From an uncultured Pelagibacteraceae bacterium (GTDB taxonomy: Bacteria; Pseudomonadota; Alphaproteobacteria; Pelagibacterales; Pelagibacteraceae): a stretch of DNA of 48,281 nucleotides. The notes beneath the pieces were generated by a model that was not told the origin of the DNA, made no database searches, and was given only the letters and a program-made list of their open reading frames with translations. The stretch is from contig CACLNT010000012.1 of assembly GCA_902608385.1 (NCBI GenBank), positions 1 to 48,281 of the forward strand, read 5' to 3'. Positions within the stretch are counted from its first letter, which is position 1. The number at the start of each line of letters is the position of its first letter. Made by a program: the position numbers and the translations under genes. Below are positions 1 to 8,932 of this stretch, piece after piece.

Positions 1-942
1 GCAGGAAGACCATTAATGATAATTTCTGAAGATGTTGAAGGCGAAGCTCTTGCAACTTTAGTAGTTAACAAACTTAGAGGTGGTTTAAAAGTTGTGGCAG
101 TAAAAGCTCCTGGTTTTGGTGATAGAAGAAAAGCTATGCTTGAAGATATTGCTATTTTAACTGGTGGTCAGGTTATATCTGAAGATTTAGGTATTAAATT
201 AGAAAATGTTAAACTTACTAATCTTGGTTCTTGCAAAAGAGTAAAAGTAGATAAAGATAACAGCACAATTATAAGTGGAACGGGTAAAAAATCTGATATC
301 GAAGCAAGATGTGCTCAAATCAAACAACAAGTAGAAGAAACAACATCTGACTATGATAAAGAAAAACTACAAGAAAGATTGGCTAAGCTTGCAGGTGGTG
401 TTGCAGTAATTAAGGTTGGTGGTGCAACTGAGGTTGAGGTTAAAGAAAGAAAAGACAGAGTTGAAGATGCATTAAATGCTACTAGAGCTGCTGTTGAAGA
501 AGGAATAGTAGCTGGTGGTGGTTGTGCTCTTTTGTATGCAGCACAAGATTTAGATAAAGTTAAAGTAAAAGGTGATGACCAAAAAGCTGGCGTTGACCTA
601 GTTAAAAAAGCCTTAGAAGCTCCCATCAGACAAATAACAATGAATGCCGGAGTTGACGGCTCAGTTGTTGTAGGAAAACTAATTGAAAAAAATAAAGCTA
701 CACAAGGATATGATGCTCAAGCAGAAGAATATTGTGATATGTTTGAAAAAGGTATTATAGATCCTGTAAAAGTTGTTAGAACTGCTTTACAAGATGCTGC
801 ATCAATTGCTGGATTGTTAGTAACAACTGAAGCTATGGTTGCTGACAAACCTGAAGAAAAAGATAGTGCTGCTGGTGGAATGCCTCCTGGAGGAATGGGC
901 GGTATGGGTGGTATGGGCGGTATGGGTGGTATGGGAATGTAA
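1..942 (+). CDS. groL: GroEL chaperonin, 3' part (5' end outside window)
   Basis: This is the last 313 codons of the 60-kDa chaperonin, which forms the double-ring ATP-driven folding chamber with GroES in the cytoplasm. The reading frame is open from base 1 (AGRPL, then [12 protein letters not shown]), so the first in-frame ATG at 16 is internal and not the true start. Hallmarks are [26 protein letters not shown] and a C-terminal Gly-Gly-Met tail (last ~25 residues), the flexible tail that projects into the GroEL cavity. E. coli GroEL has 548 residues, so roughly the N-terminal 40% is missing. A strong terminator follows directly. groES would be expected upstream, outside the window. Confidence 0.98.
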   Translation, partial: AGRPLMIISEDVEGEALATLVVNKLRGGLKVVAVKAPGFGDRRKAMLEDIAILTGGQVISEDLGIKLENVKLTNLGSCKRVKVDKDNSTIISGTGKKSDIEARCAQIKQQVEETTSDYDKEKLQERLAKLAGGVAVIKVGGATEVEVKERKDRVEDALNATRAAVEEGIVAGGGCALLYAAQDLDKVKVKGDDQKAGVDLVKKALEAPIRQITMNAGVDGSVVVGKLIEKNKATQGYDAQAEEYCDMFEKGIIDPVKVVRTALQDAASIAGLLVTTEAMVADKPEEKDSAAGGMPPGGMGGMGGMGGMGGMGM

Positions 943-970
943 TCCCCAATTTACTCAAACAAAAATTCAA

Positions 971-1000
971 AAAGGGCAGTTTTTACTGCCCTTTTTTTTA
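971..1000. terminator. Bidirectional intrinsic terminator after groEL
   Basis: A perfect 10-bp stem (AAAGGGCAGT, 971-980; ACTGCCCTTT, 985-994) with a TTTT loop is followed by a T run on the plus strand. The A-rich flank on the other side would give a U run on the minus strand, so it can also serve the convergent membrane-protein gene whose stop lies at 1002. Confidence 0.9.
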
Positions 1001-1001
1001 T

Positions 1002-1649
1002 CTATAAAAAAATCTTACCTACAAAAAACAATCCTAAAGCGACAGCAGGTCCTATGCCAAAAGCAAACAATAAAGTTCCTATTCCAACAGTTCCTCCTAA
1101 ATACCATCCAATGCTAACAACTGTAATCTCTAAAAAAGCCCTTACTAATGCAATAGGAAGATTTGTTTTTTTTTGAATTCCGGTCATGAGACCATCCCTT
1201 GGTCCTGGACCTAAATTGGCAACCAAATAAAAACCACTTCCTAATCCAACTATCAAAACTGCAAAAATAGCTAATAATAATTGGGAAATATAATTTTCTG
1301 GAGTTGGTATTAAAACTATTGAAATATCTATCATTATTGCAACTATTAATGCATTAAGTATCGTTCCAATTCCAGGTTTTTCATTTAAAGGTAGCCAAAA
1401 AAATAAAACACCAATACTTATAAATAGAGTAATTGTTCCAATTGATAAATCTATATTTAATGAAATACCTTGGGCCAAAACACTCCATGGAGAAGCTCCA
1501 GTAAATGAAACTATCAATAATCCTTCGCCTAATCCAAATAATGTTAAACCAAAGCATAAAAAAAGAAATGTAGAAATTTTTGGTTTAAAATTCAAAGGCT
1601 TTTCAGAACTCCAAGAAACTTTTGGTATTTTTTTTATAGATAAAAACAT
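1002..1649 (-). CDS. YczE/YitT-like integral membrane protein
   Basis: A 215-residue membrane protein resembling the YczE (COG2364) family. The N-terminal ~25 residues are basic and cytoplasmic, followed by about five or six hydrophobic segments. The family signature is visible as GASPW (51-55) after the first helix and LGPGPRDGLMTG (146-157) before the last pair of helices. No biochemical function is established for most members. The gene converges on groEL and shares its terminator. A run of T on the plus strand at 1650-1659 lies just upstream of the ATG. Family assignment is fairly sure, function unknown. Confidence 0.8.
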   Translation of the reverse strand: MFLSIKKIPKVSWSSEKPLNFKPKISTFLFLCFGLTLFGLGEGLLIVSFTGASPWSVLAQGISLNIDLSIGTITLFISIGVLFFWLPLNEKPGIGTILNALIVAIMIDISIVLIPTPENYISQLLLAIFAVLIVGLGSGFYLVANLGPGPRDGLMTGIQKKTNLPIALVRAFLEITVVSIGWYLGGTVGIGTLLFAFGIGPAVALGLFFVGKIFL

Positions 1650-1693
1650 TTTTTTTTAAAATATTGATAATTTAACTGATATAAATTGTTTAT

Positions 1694-3142
1694 ATGATAA
1701 ATAATTTTAATTCCAAGTATTTCATAATCTTTGCAATTTGTTTCTCGCTACTTTTCGGAGTGATATTAAGATTATACAACTTAAATTATGATAGTTTGTG
1801 GTTTGATGAAATAGTAAGTTTTTGGGTATCGGATCCTTTCATTTCGCTCAGTGAAAGCCATGAAAGACATTTAGCTGCAGAAGGTGTACCTTTCTTATTT
1901 AACTATTTGCTAAAACTAACTCATGAAGTTTTTGGTTACAAATCATATGTAGGAAGATATTTTGCAGCAACATTTGGAATTTTAAGTATAATTTCAATAA
2001 CCTATTTATCAAGATTATTAAAAGAAAATAATTCTTTTATATTAGTTGCTTTTCTTATCTCCTTTAATGTTTTTTTAATTAAATACTCTCAAGAACTAAG
2101 AGTATATTCATTTTTATTTTTTATATGTTCATTATCTATCATTTTTTTAATTAAGGCATTTAAATCTTACGATTCTGGAGAAAATTTATTCTCAAATACT
2201 TTTTTGTACATCCTATTTCAATCTTTAGCTTTTTTGACAAATCCCTTTGCTTTAATATTTTTTTTCTCTTTGATTGCTTACTATTTTTTTTATTATTTAA
2301 AATATAAAAAAAATTTAGTTTTTTTGAATTATATAATTCTTGTTCTGCTAATATTTCTTTTTATATATTTTCCAATATATTTGAGAGAAGATCAGCCATT
2401 TCCTTATTGGATAGAGCAACCAGGTTTAAAATTTTTTACAAATTTTTATTTCTCAACTTTTTTTGGTTCTAGATTATTGGGATTAATACATTTAATTTTA
2501 TTACTAAGCTTAATTTTTAATTTTAGAAATACAGTAATAAAAAATATAAATTTAATTACACTTTTAATTATATTTATTTTCTTATCTTACTTTACACCTT
2601 TACTGTATGGTTGGTTAAATAAACCTGTAATGCATTCAAGATATATTATCTTTGTATTAATTCCTATAATTATAGTTTTGTCATATTTAATATATGAAAT
2701 TAAAAACAAGTATATAAAGAACTCAATAATATTAACTATAGTTTTTTTAACTTTCGGTAATCAATTTGCTGAAACAAATTTTAAACAATTTTATGAAGTC
2801 AGGCCTAAATATAAACCAGACTATTATAATTCTCTTAAAATAATCCATGATTCAGAACATAAAAAATATTTTATTAACCATGGCTTTCAAGATAGAAAAA
2901 AATTTTGGTCAGATGCATTTAATAATTACTTTAGTGTTTTGTCAAAAGAAAATAATTTTATTCTAACTCAATTAAACTTAGACGAGCTAAAAAAAGAAAA
3001 TGATTACATTTGGATTATTTGCCCAAAAGATTTGCAAAATAAAAAATGTGAAAAAATACGTACAAAAAAATTAATTAATTTTAAAGTTTCAAAAAATATT
3101 AATTTTAACAATGTAAATATAAAATTAATTAAATTAAAATAA
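1694..3142 (+). CDS. GT39-like polytopic membrane glycosyltransferase
   Basis: A 482-residue protein with about ten hydrophobic helices and a soluble C-terminal tail of roughly 110 residues. After the first helix it carries SLWFDEI (34-40); the acidic pair Asp38-Glu39 in the first periplasmic loop is typical of GT-C fold, PMT/ArnT-like enzymes that use polyprenyl-phosphate sugars. It would glycosylate a lipid or surface polymer in the inner membrane. The next gene, a secreted protein, starts 2 bases after the stop, so the two are probably co-transcribed. Sugar and acceptor cannot be told from the sequence. Confidence 0.7.
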   Translation: MINNFNSKYFIIFAICFSLLFGVILRLYNLNYDSLWFDEIVSFWVSDPFISLSESHERHLAAEGVPFLFNYLLKLTHEVFGYKSYVGRYFAATFGILSIISITYLSRLLKENNSFILVAFLISFNVFLIKYSQELRVYSFLFFICSLSIIFLIKAFKSYDSGENLFSNTFLYILFQSLAFLTNPFALIFFFSLIAYYFFYYLKYKKNLVFLNYIILVLLIFLFIYFPIYLREDQPFPYWIEQPGLKFFTNFYFSTFFGSRLLGLIHLILLLSLIFNFRNTVIKNINLITLLIIFIFLSYFTPLLYGWLNKPVMHSRYIIFVLIPIIIVLSYLIYEIKNKYIKNSIILTIVFLTFGNQFAETNFKQFYEVRPKYKPDYYNSLKIIHDSEHKKYFINHGFQDRKKFWSDAFNNYFSVLSKENNFILTQLNLDELKKENDYIWIICPKDLQNKKCEKIRTKKLINFKVSKNINFNNVNIKLIKLK

Positions 3143-3144
3143 AA

Positions 3145-3828
3145 ATGAAAAAAATTTTTTATATTTTTTTACTAGGATTAATTTTTACTTCAACCGCTCA
3201 ATCACGTATGTCGCATTACAAAAATATATCAAAAATTGAAATGGAAATTTTTAGAAATGACGAGCTTATCGGGTATAGCAATTATTATTTTGAACACGGA
3301 GATGATGTTATGACAATAAAAAATTATACTCAATTTAAAGTTAAATTATTGGGTGTTATTATTTTTTCTATTTCAAGTGAAGCTATAGAAAAATATCAAA
3401 ATAATAAATTGGTTTTTTTTAAATCAAACACATTTCAAAATAACAAAGAAAAATTTGTAAATCTAAAATATGATAAAAGTTTAAATAAATTTATAATAGA
3501 TGGATCTTCTTTTAAAGGTGAGGCCGAGATACACAATGTTATTGGAAACTGGTGGGGTCATAAAATTTTATCTGCAAATAGTCAAATTAGCCCCCTTTCA
3601 GGAAGCATAAAAGAACAAACAGTAAGTTTGTTAAAAAGAGAAACAATTGAACTTTATGATAAAAATTATGAAGTTTTACATTTTAAATTAAAATCAAAAA
3701 ATGAAAATTTACCTGAAGAAAAAAAACTTAATTTTGATATTTGGATGGATCCACAAAAAAGTTTGATAGTTAAGATTGCTTATGAAAGAATGGGCAAGTG
3801 GGAATATAGATTAAAAAAAATTGAATAA
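3145..3828 (+). CDS. Exported protein, DUF6134-like
   Basis: 227 residues with a clear Sec signal peptide (hydrophobic 4-16, likely cleavage after about residue 20). The mature part is beta-rich and has phrases such as FRNDELIGYSNYYFE and a C-terminal DIWMDPQKSLIVKIAYE that recall the DUF6134 family of periplasmic proteins of unknown function. It lies 2 bases after the membrane glycosyltransferase and 3 bases before the J-domain gene, so it belongs to a three-gene unit. The family name is a recollection rather than a search result. Confidence 0.55.
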   Translation: MKKIFYIFLLGLIFTSTAQSRMSHYKNISKIEMEIFRNDELIGYSNYYFEHGDDVMTIKNYTQFKVKLLGVIIFSISSEAIEKYQNNKLVFFKSNTFQNNKEKFVNLKYDKSLNKFIIDGSSFKGEAEIHNVIGNWWGHKILSANSQISPLSGSIKEQTVSLLKRETIELYDKNYEVLHFKLKSKNENLPEEKKLNFDIWMDPQKSLIVKIAYERMGKWEYRLKKIE

Positions 3829-3831
3829 TTA

Positions 3832-4560
3832 ATGTCAATCTGGGGAAGTTTAATTGGTGGAATGGTAGGCTTGTCACTTGGGGGACCTTTTGGCATGCTA
3901 CTTGGATCTGTAATTGGAGGAAAAATTTCAAGAACAAGATCTAGTGGTGCTAATTTTGGTGCATTTGCTCAGCCTCAGCAAGTTTTTGCTTTATCTTTAA
4001 TAGTTTTATCTGCAAAGCTGAGCAAAGCAGATGGCCAGGTAAGCAAAGAAGAGCTGATTGCAATAAAAGATAAACTAAAAATACCTGAAAACGAAATAGA
4101 TAACGTTGGAAAAATATTTAATAAAGCCAAGGAAGAGAGTTCAGGTTATGAGCCATATGCTCAACAAATAGCTCAAATTTATAAAAACAATTTAAATGTA
4201 TTAGAAGAAGTTATTAATATTCTTTTTTATATTGCTGAAGCAGATGGAAATACAAGTCAAACTGAATTAAATATGATTCAACATACAGCTCAAATTTTTG
4301 GTCTAAACCAATCACAATTTAATTCAATTAGAGAAAGTAGAAAAAGTTCTGAAAAATTAAATCCATACATAGTTTTAGAAAGCAAACCTGAAGAAGATCT
4401 TCAAACTATTAGAAAAAAATATCTTAAATTAAGTAAAGAACATCACCCGGATATATTAATAAGCAAAGGCGTACCAAAAGAAGTCATTGAAGAAAGTAAA
4501 AAAAAAATGAGAGCGATAAATTCAGCTTGGAATAAAATTCAAAAACTTAAAGCCAACTAA
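3832..4560 (+). CDS. DjlA-like co-chaperone (TerB + J domain)
   Basis: 242 residues. The first ~32 are a Gly-rich hydrophobic stretch ([13 protein letters not shown]) that could insert in or lie on the membrane. Residues ~45-155 resemble a TerB-like helical domain with the acidic KADG/EADG motifs, and residues ~179-242 form a J domain with HPD at 205-207. This order matches DjlA, a membrane-anchored DnaK co-chaperone. The J domain is at the extreme C-terminus as in DjlA. The stop overlaps the convergent aceA stop by 4 bases. Confidence 0.75.
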   Translation: MSIWGSLIGGMVGLSLGGPFGMLLGSVIGGKISRTRSSGANFGAFAQPQQVFALSLIVLSAKLSKADGQVSKEELIAIKDKLKIPENEIDNVGKIFNKAKEESSGYEPYAQQIAQIYKNNLNVLEEVINILFYIAEADGNTSQTELNMIQHTAQIFGLNQSQFNSIRESRKSSEKLNPYIVLESKPEEDLQTIRKKYLKLSKEHHPDILISKGVPKEVIEESKKKMRAINSAWNKIQKLKAN

Positions 4561-5834
4561 AACTGTTCAGATTCTGTTGAGCCATCCATTGCTGTAGTTG
4601 AGCTTTTACCCGAGCTAATAGTGTTTGAAACTGCATCAAAATATGAAGTTCCTACTTCTCTTTGATGTTTAACGCTTGTATAGCCGTCTTTTTCTCTTGC
4701 AAATTCTTGTTCCTGGATTTTTGAGTAAGCTGTCATGCCTTGAGATTTGTACTTCTCTGCTAATTCAAATATTGCAATATTTTGAGTATGAAAACCAGCA
4801 AGAGTAATGAATTGAAACTTATATCCCATTTCGCTAATTTTAACTTGAAAGGAAGCTATTTCTTTATCTGACAAATGTTTTTTCCAATTAAATGATGGTG
4901 AACAATTGTATGCAAGAATTTTTCCAGGAAATTTATTGTGAATTGCGCCGGCAAATTTTTTAGCCTCTTCTAGGTTGGGTGTGGCTGTTTCACACCATAT
5001 TAAGTCTGAATATGGTGCATAGGCCAATCCTCTTGATATTGCTTGTTCAATTCCAGCTTTAACATAAAAGAAACCTTCTGGTGATCTTTTACCTGTCAAA
5101 AAAGGTTGATCATTTTCATCATGATCATTTGTAATTAATTTTGCAGCATTGGCATCTGTTCTAGCTAAAATAATCAATGGCACATCAGCAATATCTGCTG
5201 CTAGTCTCGCAGCCTTTAAATTTTTTATCATAGTAGAAGTTGGAACTAATACTTTTCCTCCCATGTGACCACATTTCTTCTCACTAGCTAGTTGATCTTC
5301 AAAATGAACACCTGCAGCTCCTGCTTTAATAAATTTTTTAGTTAGTTCAAAAACATTCAATGGTCCGCCAAATCCTGCCTCTCCATCTGCAATAATAGGC
5401 AACATATAATCAACCTTATCTTTTGATTGGATGTCTCCATCTTTAATTTCCATATGTTGAATTTGATCTGCTCTAATTAATGCATTGTTCATCGCATCAA
5501 CTAGTTTTGGAGCACTATCAAAGGGATATAAAGATTGATCTGGATACATTTCTCCTGCGCTATTTGCATCAGCTGCAACCTGCCATCCACTTAAATATAT
5601 AGCTTTTAAACCTGCTTTAGCATGTTGCACTGCATGATTTCCCGATAAAGATCCCAATGTATTTATGTAAGCTTCAGAATTAAGAAGCTTCCATAGTTTT
5701 GTAGATTGATGTTTGCACATTGAATACTCAATCTTTATCGATCCTCTTAATCTTTCTACTTCTTCAGGTGTATAGTCTCTTATAATTCCAGAAAATCTTT
5801 TTAAATCGTATGACACTTTAGCTTCAGAACTCAT
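4557..5834 (-). CDS. aceA: Isocitrate lyase
   Basis: 425 residues. Cleaves isocitrate to glyoxylate and succinate in the glyoxylate shunt. The catalytic KKCGH motif is at 176-180 (Cys178), preceded by SGWQVAAD (82-89) and ADGEAGFGG, all diagnostic. It has the short bacterial length and no insertion. A 55-aa ORF lies 48 bases upstream on the same strand, and beyond it is a divergent ScfR/RamB-type regulator with repeated operator-like half-sites. This context suggests the gene is switched by that regulator. No Shine-Dalgarno sequence is visible before the ATG; the spacer is almost pure A/T. Confidence 0.98.
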   Translation of the reverse strand: MSSEAKVSYDLKRFSGIIRDYTPEEVERLRGSIKIEYSMCKHQSTKLWKLLNSEAYINTLGSLSGNHAVQHAKAGLKAIYLSGWQVAADANSAGEMYPDQSLYPFDSAPKLVDAMNNALIRADQIQHMEIKDGDIQSKDKVDYMLPIIADGEAGFGGPLNVFELTKKFIKAGAAGVHFEDQLASEKKCGHMGGKVLVPTSTMIKNLKAARLAADIADVPLIILARTDANAAKLITNDHDENDQPFLTGKRSPEGFFYVKAGIEQAISRGLAYAPYSDLIWCETATPNLEEAKKFAGAIHNKFPGKILAYNCSPSFNWKKHLSDKEIASFQVKISEMGYKFQFITLAGFHTQNIAIFELAEKYKSQGMTAYSKIQEQEFAREKDGYTSVKHQREVGTSYFDAVSNTISSGKSSTTAMDGSTESEQF

Positions 5835-5882
5835 ATATATAATATATATCTATTATAAGTTATTGAAAATTTAAATTAGGTC

Positions 5883-6050
5883 TTATTTGCCTTCACTATA
5901 TTCGTTAGTGAATTCATTCATGCCGCTAGAACCCCAATCACAATGATCGTCTCTTAAGTAAATTCCCGATTGATTATACTGTTTCTGATCTTCCTTTTGA
6001 GTAAACTGAAATTTTCCCTCTTGATTATTGCTATTATTCTTTTTGTCCAT
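5883..6050 (-). CDS. 55-aa small protein upstream of aceA
   Basis: An ATG (6048-6050) opens a 55-codon frame ending in TAA at 5883. The product is hydrophilic and starts MDKKNNSNN. It has a Gln-rich middle and a distinctive C-terminal half with the motif DHCDWGSSGMNEF. There is no signal peptide or membrane helix. It lies between aceA and the operator-like repeats, in the aceA direction, and so is probably the first gene of the aceA transcript. I do not recognise the family. The Cys/Trp/Asp-rich core argues for real coding, since random AT-rich sequence would give mostly K, N, I and F. Confidence 0.6.
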   Translation of the reverse strand: MDKKNNSNNQEGKFQFTQKEDQKQYNQSGIYLRDDHCDWGSSGMNEFTNEYSEGK

Positions 6051-6060
6051 GTAAACCTTA

Positions 6061-6080
6061 TAATTTACAAGATTTACAAA
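6061..6080. promoter_or_regulatory. Operator-like direct repeat, aceA side
   Basis: TAATTTACAAGATTTACAAA holds two TTTACAA half-sites 9 bp apart (6064-6070 and 6073-6079). It starts 10 bases upstream of the small ORF that precedes aceA. The same 20-mer with one change recurs at 6134-6153. It is probably the binding site of the adjacent regulator. Confidence 0.6.
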
Positions 6081-6123
6081 AAATAGAAAAATCTTTAAAA
6101 TGCTTGTAAAACAACAAAATTTC

Positions 6124-6153
6124 TTGTAAATTATAATTTACAAAATTTACAAA
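6124..6153. promoter_or_regulatory. Palindrome plus direct repeat, regulator side
   Basis: A perfect 20-bp palindrome, TTGTAAATTATAATTTACAA (6124-6143), overlaps a second copy of the 20-bp element (6134-6153, TAATTTACAAAATTTACAAA). A further inverted half-site TTGTAAA is at 6104-6110. The site ends 8 bases before the regulator's ATG, a position suited to autorepression. Confidence 0.65.
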
Positions 6154-6161
6154 TAGAAAAT

Positions 6162-7592
6162 ATGAGTCAATTTGATTTAAAGATTGGTCCAAAAATAAAG
6201 GCTTTTAGAAGACAACTGGGTATTCAGGCCAATAAGCTTGCAGAACAATTAAATATTTCACCAAGTTATTTAAATTTAATTGAGAGTGGAAAAAGAAAAA
6301 TAGATGGTGATTTACTTCTTAAAGTTTGCCAAGAATTAAAGATTGAGTTATCTGATTTGACATCAAAATCTGATCTTAATTTAGCAAATAATATTTCCGA
6401 ACTGCTAGATGATCAATTGTTTGAAGATTTAGATATACTGGGTCCGGAAGTTCAGGATTTAGTCAATACCAATCCTAAAATTGCAAGAGCTTTAATTAAA
6501 TTGGGAGATAATTTTAAAAAAAAAGATCATGATTTGATAAATAAAGTTGAAAATTTATCAGGAAAAATAATTGATAGTAGAAAAGCATCTTTTCCTGGAG
6601 AAGTTATTTCTGATTTTCTTCAAGAAAATAAAAACTATTTTCCTAAACTCGAAGAATTTGCAAATGCAGTTTTTGATAAAGTTCAAAAAAATAATAGAAC
6701 AAGATATATAGCTTTATGTGATTTTTTGAAAACAGAATATGCCATAACTGTTAAAGATGTTATTCCTGAAGAGGGAAAGTCTTTTTCAAAAATTTATAAT
6801 CAAGATAAAAAAGAACTTTTGCTAAGTGACTTTAATTCATTAGAAACAAAAAAATTATATGCTGCAGCACAGATAGCTCAAGAAGGTTCGATAAATCAAA
6901 TTAATGAATATTTGTCAAAATTTACTTTTCCATCAGAAGAGTCAAAAAAATTAACAAAGATTGCTTTGCTAAATTATTGTGGTGCTGCAATTTTAATGCC
7001 TTACAAATTATTTCACATGGAGTGTAAAAAGCTTAAATATGATTTAGAGCTTTTACAAAACACATTTGCAACTTCTTTCGAGCAAGTGGCTCACAGGGTA
7101 ACTTGCTTACAAGACCCCAAATTGCCTGGAATACCTTTTCATATGTTAAGAGTTGATGTGGCAGGAAATATTTCAAAAAGATTTTCTTTATCCGGAATAG
7201 AAATACCAAGATATGGGGGTGCATGTCCTAGGTGGAATGTTTATTCGGCATTCACAAGACCAGGCAAAATACAGGCCGCAGTTAGTAAAATGTCTAATGG
7301 AGAAAAATATGTTTGTATTGCAAGAACAGTTGAAAAAGGTATTGGAAGATTTGGGAAATCAAAAAGTATTTTATCAATTGGTCTTGGTTGTGAAGCTAAA
7401 TATGCAAAAGATTTTATTTATACTGAAAATATGGATATTGCTAATAAAAAAACAGAAATACCAATTGGAGTGTCTTGTCGAACTTGTGACAGATTAGATT
7501 GTTCTCAAAGAGCTTTTCCTCCATTGCATAAAAAATTTGACGTAGATATTAATAATAGAGGCGTATCTGTTTTTGTTAGTGATAAAATTTAG
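6162..7592 (+). CDS. ScfR/RamB-type transcriptional regulator (XRE HTH + IrrE-like + DUF2083)
   Basis: 476 residues. An N-terminal XRE helix-turn-helix (about 8-64; LNISPSYLNLIESGKRK) is followed by a long middle region resembling the ImmA/IrrE fold, but without a recognisable HExxH zinc motif. A C-terminal DUF2083-like part ends in the cysteine cluster CRTCDRLDC (439-447). This is the architecture of short-chain acyl-CoA or acetate-responsive regulators such as RamB, which controls glyoxylate-cycle genes in actinobacteria. The gene is divergent from aceA with repeated TTTACAA half-sites between, so it most likely controls aceA and itself. The effector is inferred only. Confidence 0.85.
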   Translation: MSQFDLKIGPKIKAFRRQLGIQANKLAEQLNISPSYLNLIESGKRKIDGDLLLKVCQELKIELSDLTSKSDLNLANNISELLDDQLFEDLDILGPEVQDLVNTNPKIARALIKLGDNFKKKDHDLINKVENLSGKIIDSRKASFPGEVISDFLQENKNYFPKLEEFANAVFDKVQKNNRTRYIALCDFLKTEYAITVKDVIPEEGKSFSKIYNQDKKELLLSDFNSLETKKLYAAAQIAQEGSINQINEYLSKFTFPSEESKKLTKIALLNYCGAAILMPYKLFHMECKKLKYDLELLQNTFATSFEQVAHRVTCLQDPKLPGIPFHMLRVDVAGNISKRFSLSGIEIPRYGGACPRWNVYSAFTRPGKIQAAVSKMSNGEKYVCIARTVEKGIGRFGKSKSILSIGLGCEAKYAKDFIYTENMDIANKKTEIPIGVSCRTCDRLDCSQRAFPPLHKKFDVDINNRGVSVFVSDKI

Positions 7593-7594
7593 AT

Positions 7595-8902
7595 CTAATT
7601 TTTTTTCTCTCTAGTCTTTGCAATTAATCTAGTAAGTGAATCTACCATCATGTCAGAAGCTTTGAATATTTCATTAGGTTTATATTCGTGAGATAAATTT
7701 TTTTCTGGATTAGATTTATCTTCAATTACAATCCCTTCATCAGGTGAATTATTCTTAATATAAATTAAAATTAGCCATTCATCATCATTTGACTCATCCC
7801 ATTTAATAAAAATTTCACCAGTCTCAAACCTTCTATCTATACATCTAAAAATTGACATGTGTCTTGTAATATGTCTTTTATTTAATTGAAAAACTAAACT
7901 ATTTGCACTCCTATAAAAGCTTTCAAGAGAAAGTTCGATTTTATTTCTTGCAATAGTATAATCTTTTTCTTTTTGTAAAAGTGTTTCTCTATCATCATCT
8001 TCTTGAATTTTGACACCTAAAGCTTCTACTCTTTCTCTAATTTTTTGATCTCTAATGATTCTATATTTTTCTTTTAATTTTTCTATTCTCTCTTGAAGTC
8101 CAGCATAATCTTCTCTTTTTTCCTTAAGCGAAATTTTTTCTAATTTTTCAAGTTCTTTAACTTCTCTAATTCTAAATTTTTCAATTTGTTTATCTAATTT
8201 TAATTGTACTAAAAATTTTCTCTGTTTTTCAGCTTGTTCTTTTCTAACAATTGCTTGTTCTTTTCTTAAAAATAATTTTATATCTTTGGCTATTTCTTTC
8301 TCTATTTTTGTGTCTTCTTTAATTGCTTTTTCTTTTAGTTTAATCCTTATTTCTTCTTCTGCTTCTTCTTGTTTTTTTCTTTGTATTTTTTCATTTTCTT
8401 TGCTTTGAATTTCTTCTAATTTTTTTCTTTTTCCTTCTTCTTCCTTAATTATACGATAATCCTCAATAGAATCTTGAATTTTCTGAAAAAAGCTTCCTAT
8501 AAATTTTTTTATAATTTCAAAAAAAGTAAATTTAAATTGAGGCTTTAATTTATCTTGGAGTCTAATAATTTTTAACATCACTCTTTTGGAGCCTGCTGAA
8601 ATTTTCCTTTGTTTCTTTTTTTTATTTTTTACATTTTTTTTGAAAAATCTTATTTTTTTTTTTAATTTAAAAGTTCTTTTACTGGCTTCTTTTTTAATAG
8701 GTTTTTTCTTAATAGCTTTTCTTTTAATCGTTTTTTTCTTAATAGCTTTTATTTTAATAGGTTTTTTCTTAATAGCTTTTATTTTAATAGGTTTTTTCTT
8801 AATAACTTTTCTTTTAATAGGTCTTTTCTTAAGAACCTTATTTCTATTAAATTTTTTCTTAATATATTTTTTTTTACTTAATTTTTTTCTTTTTTTTTTC
8901 AT
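7595..8902 (-). CDS. Lysine-rich repeat / coiled-coil protein
   Basis: 435 residues, unrecognised. Residues ~1-100 are extremely basic and built from a decapeptide repeat of the type KPIKIKAIKK. Residues ~130-310 are a charged Lys/Glu/Arg/Gln-rich, helix-prone coiled coil. The last ~100 residues form a normal-composition globular region (RCIDRRFETGEIFIKWDES, with a C-terminal helix). There is no signal peptide. The basic tail suggests nucleic acid binding, as in histone-H1-like tails, but this is inference from composition. It converges on the regulator (stops 2 bases apart) and lies downstream of cfa. Confidence 0.7.
   Translation of the reverse strand: MKKKRKKLSKKKYIKKKFNRNKVLKKRPIKRKVIKKKPIKIKAIKKKPIKIKAIKKKTIKRKAIKKKPIKKEASKRTFKLKKKIRFFKKNVKNKKKKQRKISAGSKRVMLKIIRLQDKLKPQFKFTFFEIIKKFIGSFFQKIQDSIEDYRIIKEEEGKRKKLEEIQSKENEKIQRKKQEEAEEEIRIKLKEKAIKEDTKIEKEIAKDIKLFLRKEQAIVRKEQAEKQRKFLVQLKLDKQIEKFRIREVKELEKLEKISLKEKREDYAGLQERIEKLKEKYRIIRDQKIRERVEALGVKIQEDDDRETLLQKEKDYTIARNKIELSLESFYRSANSLVFQLNKRHITRHMSIFRCIDRRFETGEIFIKWDESNDDEWLILIYIKNNSPDEGIVIEDKSNPEKNLSHEYKPNEIFKASDMMVDSLTRLIAKTREKKN
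8701..8850 (-). repeat. 30-bp tandem repeat coding a basic decapeptide
   Basis: Five successive 30-bp units (8701, 8731, 8761, 8791, 8821). The middle ones are nearly identical and the outer ones degenerate. Each unit encodes ten residues of the K-P-I-K-x-K-A-I-K-K type in the lysine-rich protein. The array preserves the reading frame. Confidence 0.85.
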
Positions 8903-8932
8903 ATTTATGAGATTTGATAATTTATCAATTTA

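Noticed and set aside
839-1117. Plus-strand frame over the groEL tail and terminator
   Set aside because: It is a shifted reading of the GGM repeat and runs through the terminator.
8701-8850. 30-bp repeats that could suggest a CRISPR array
   Set aside because: The units are directly adjacent without spacers, keep a reading frame and encode a decapeptide; no cas genes are near.
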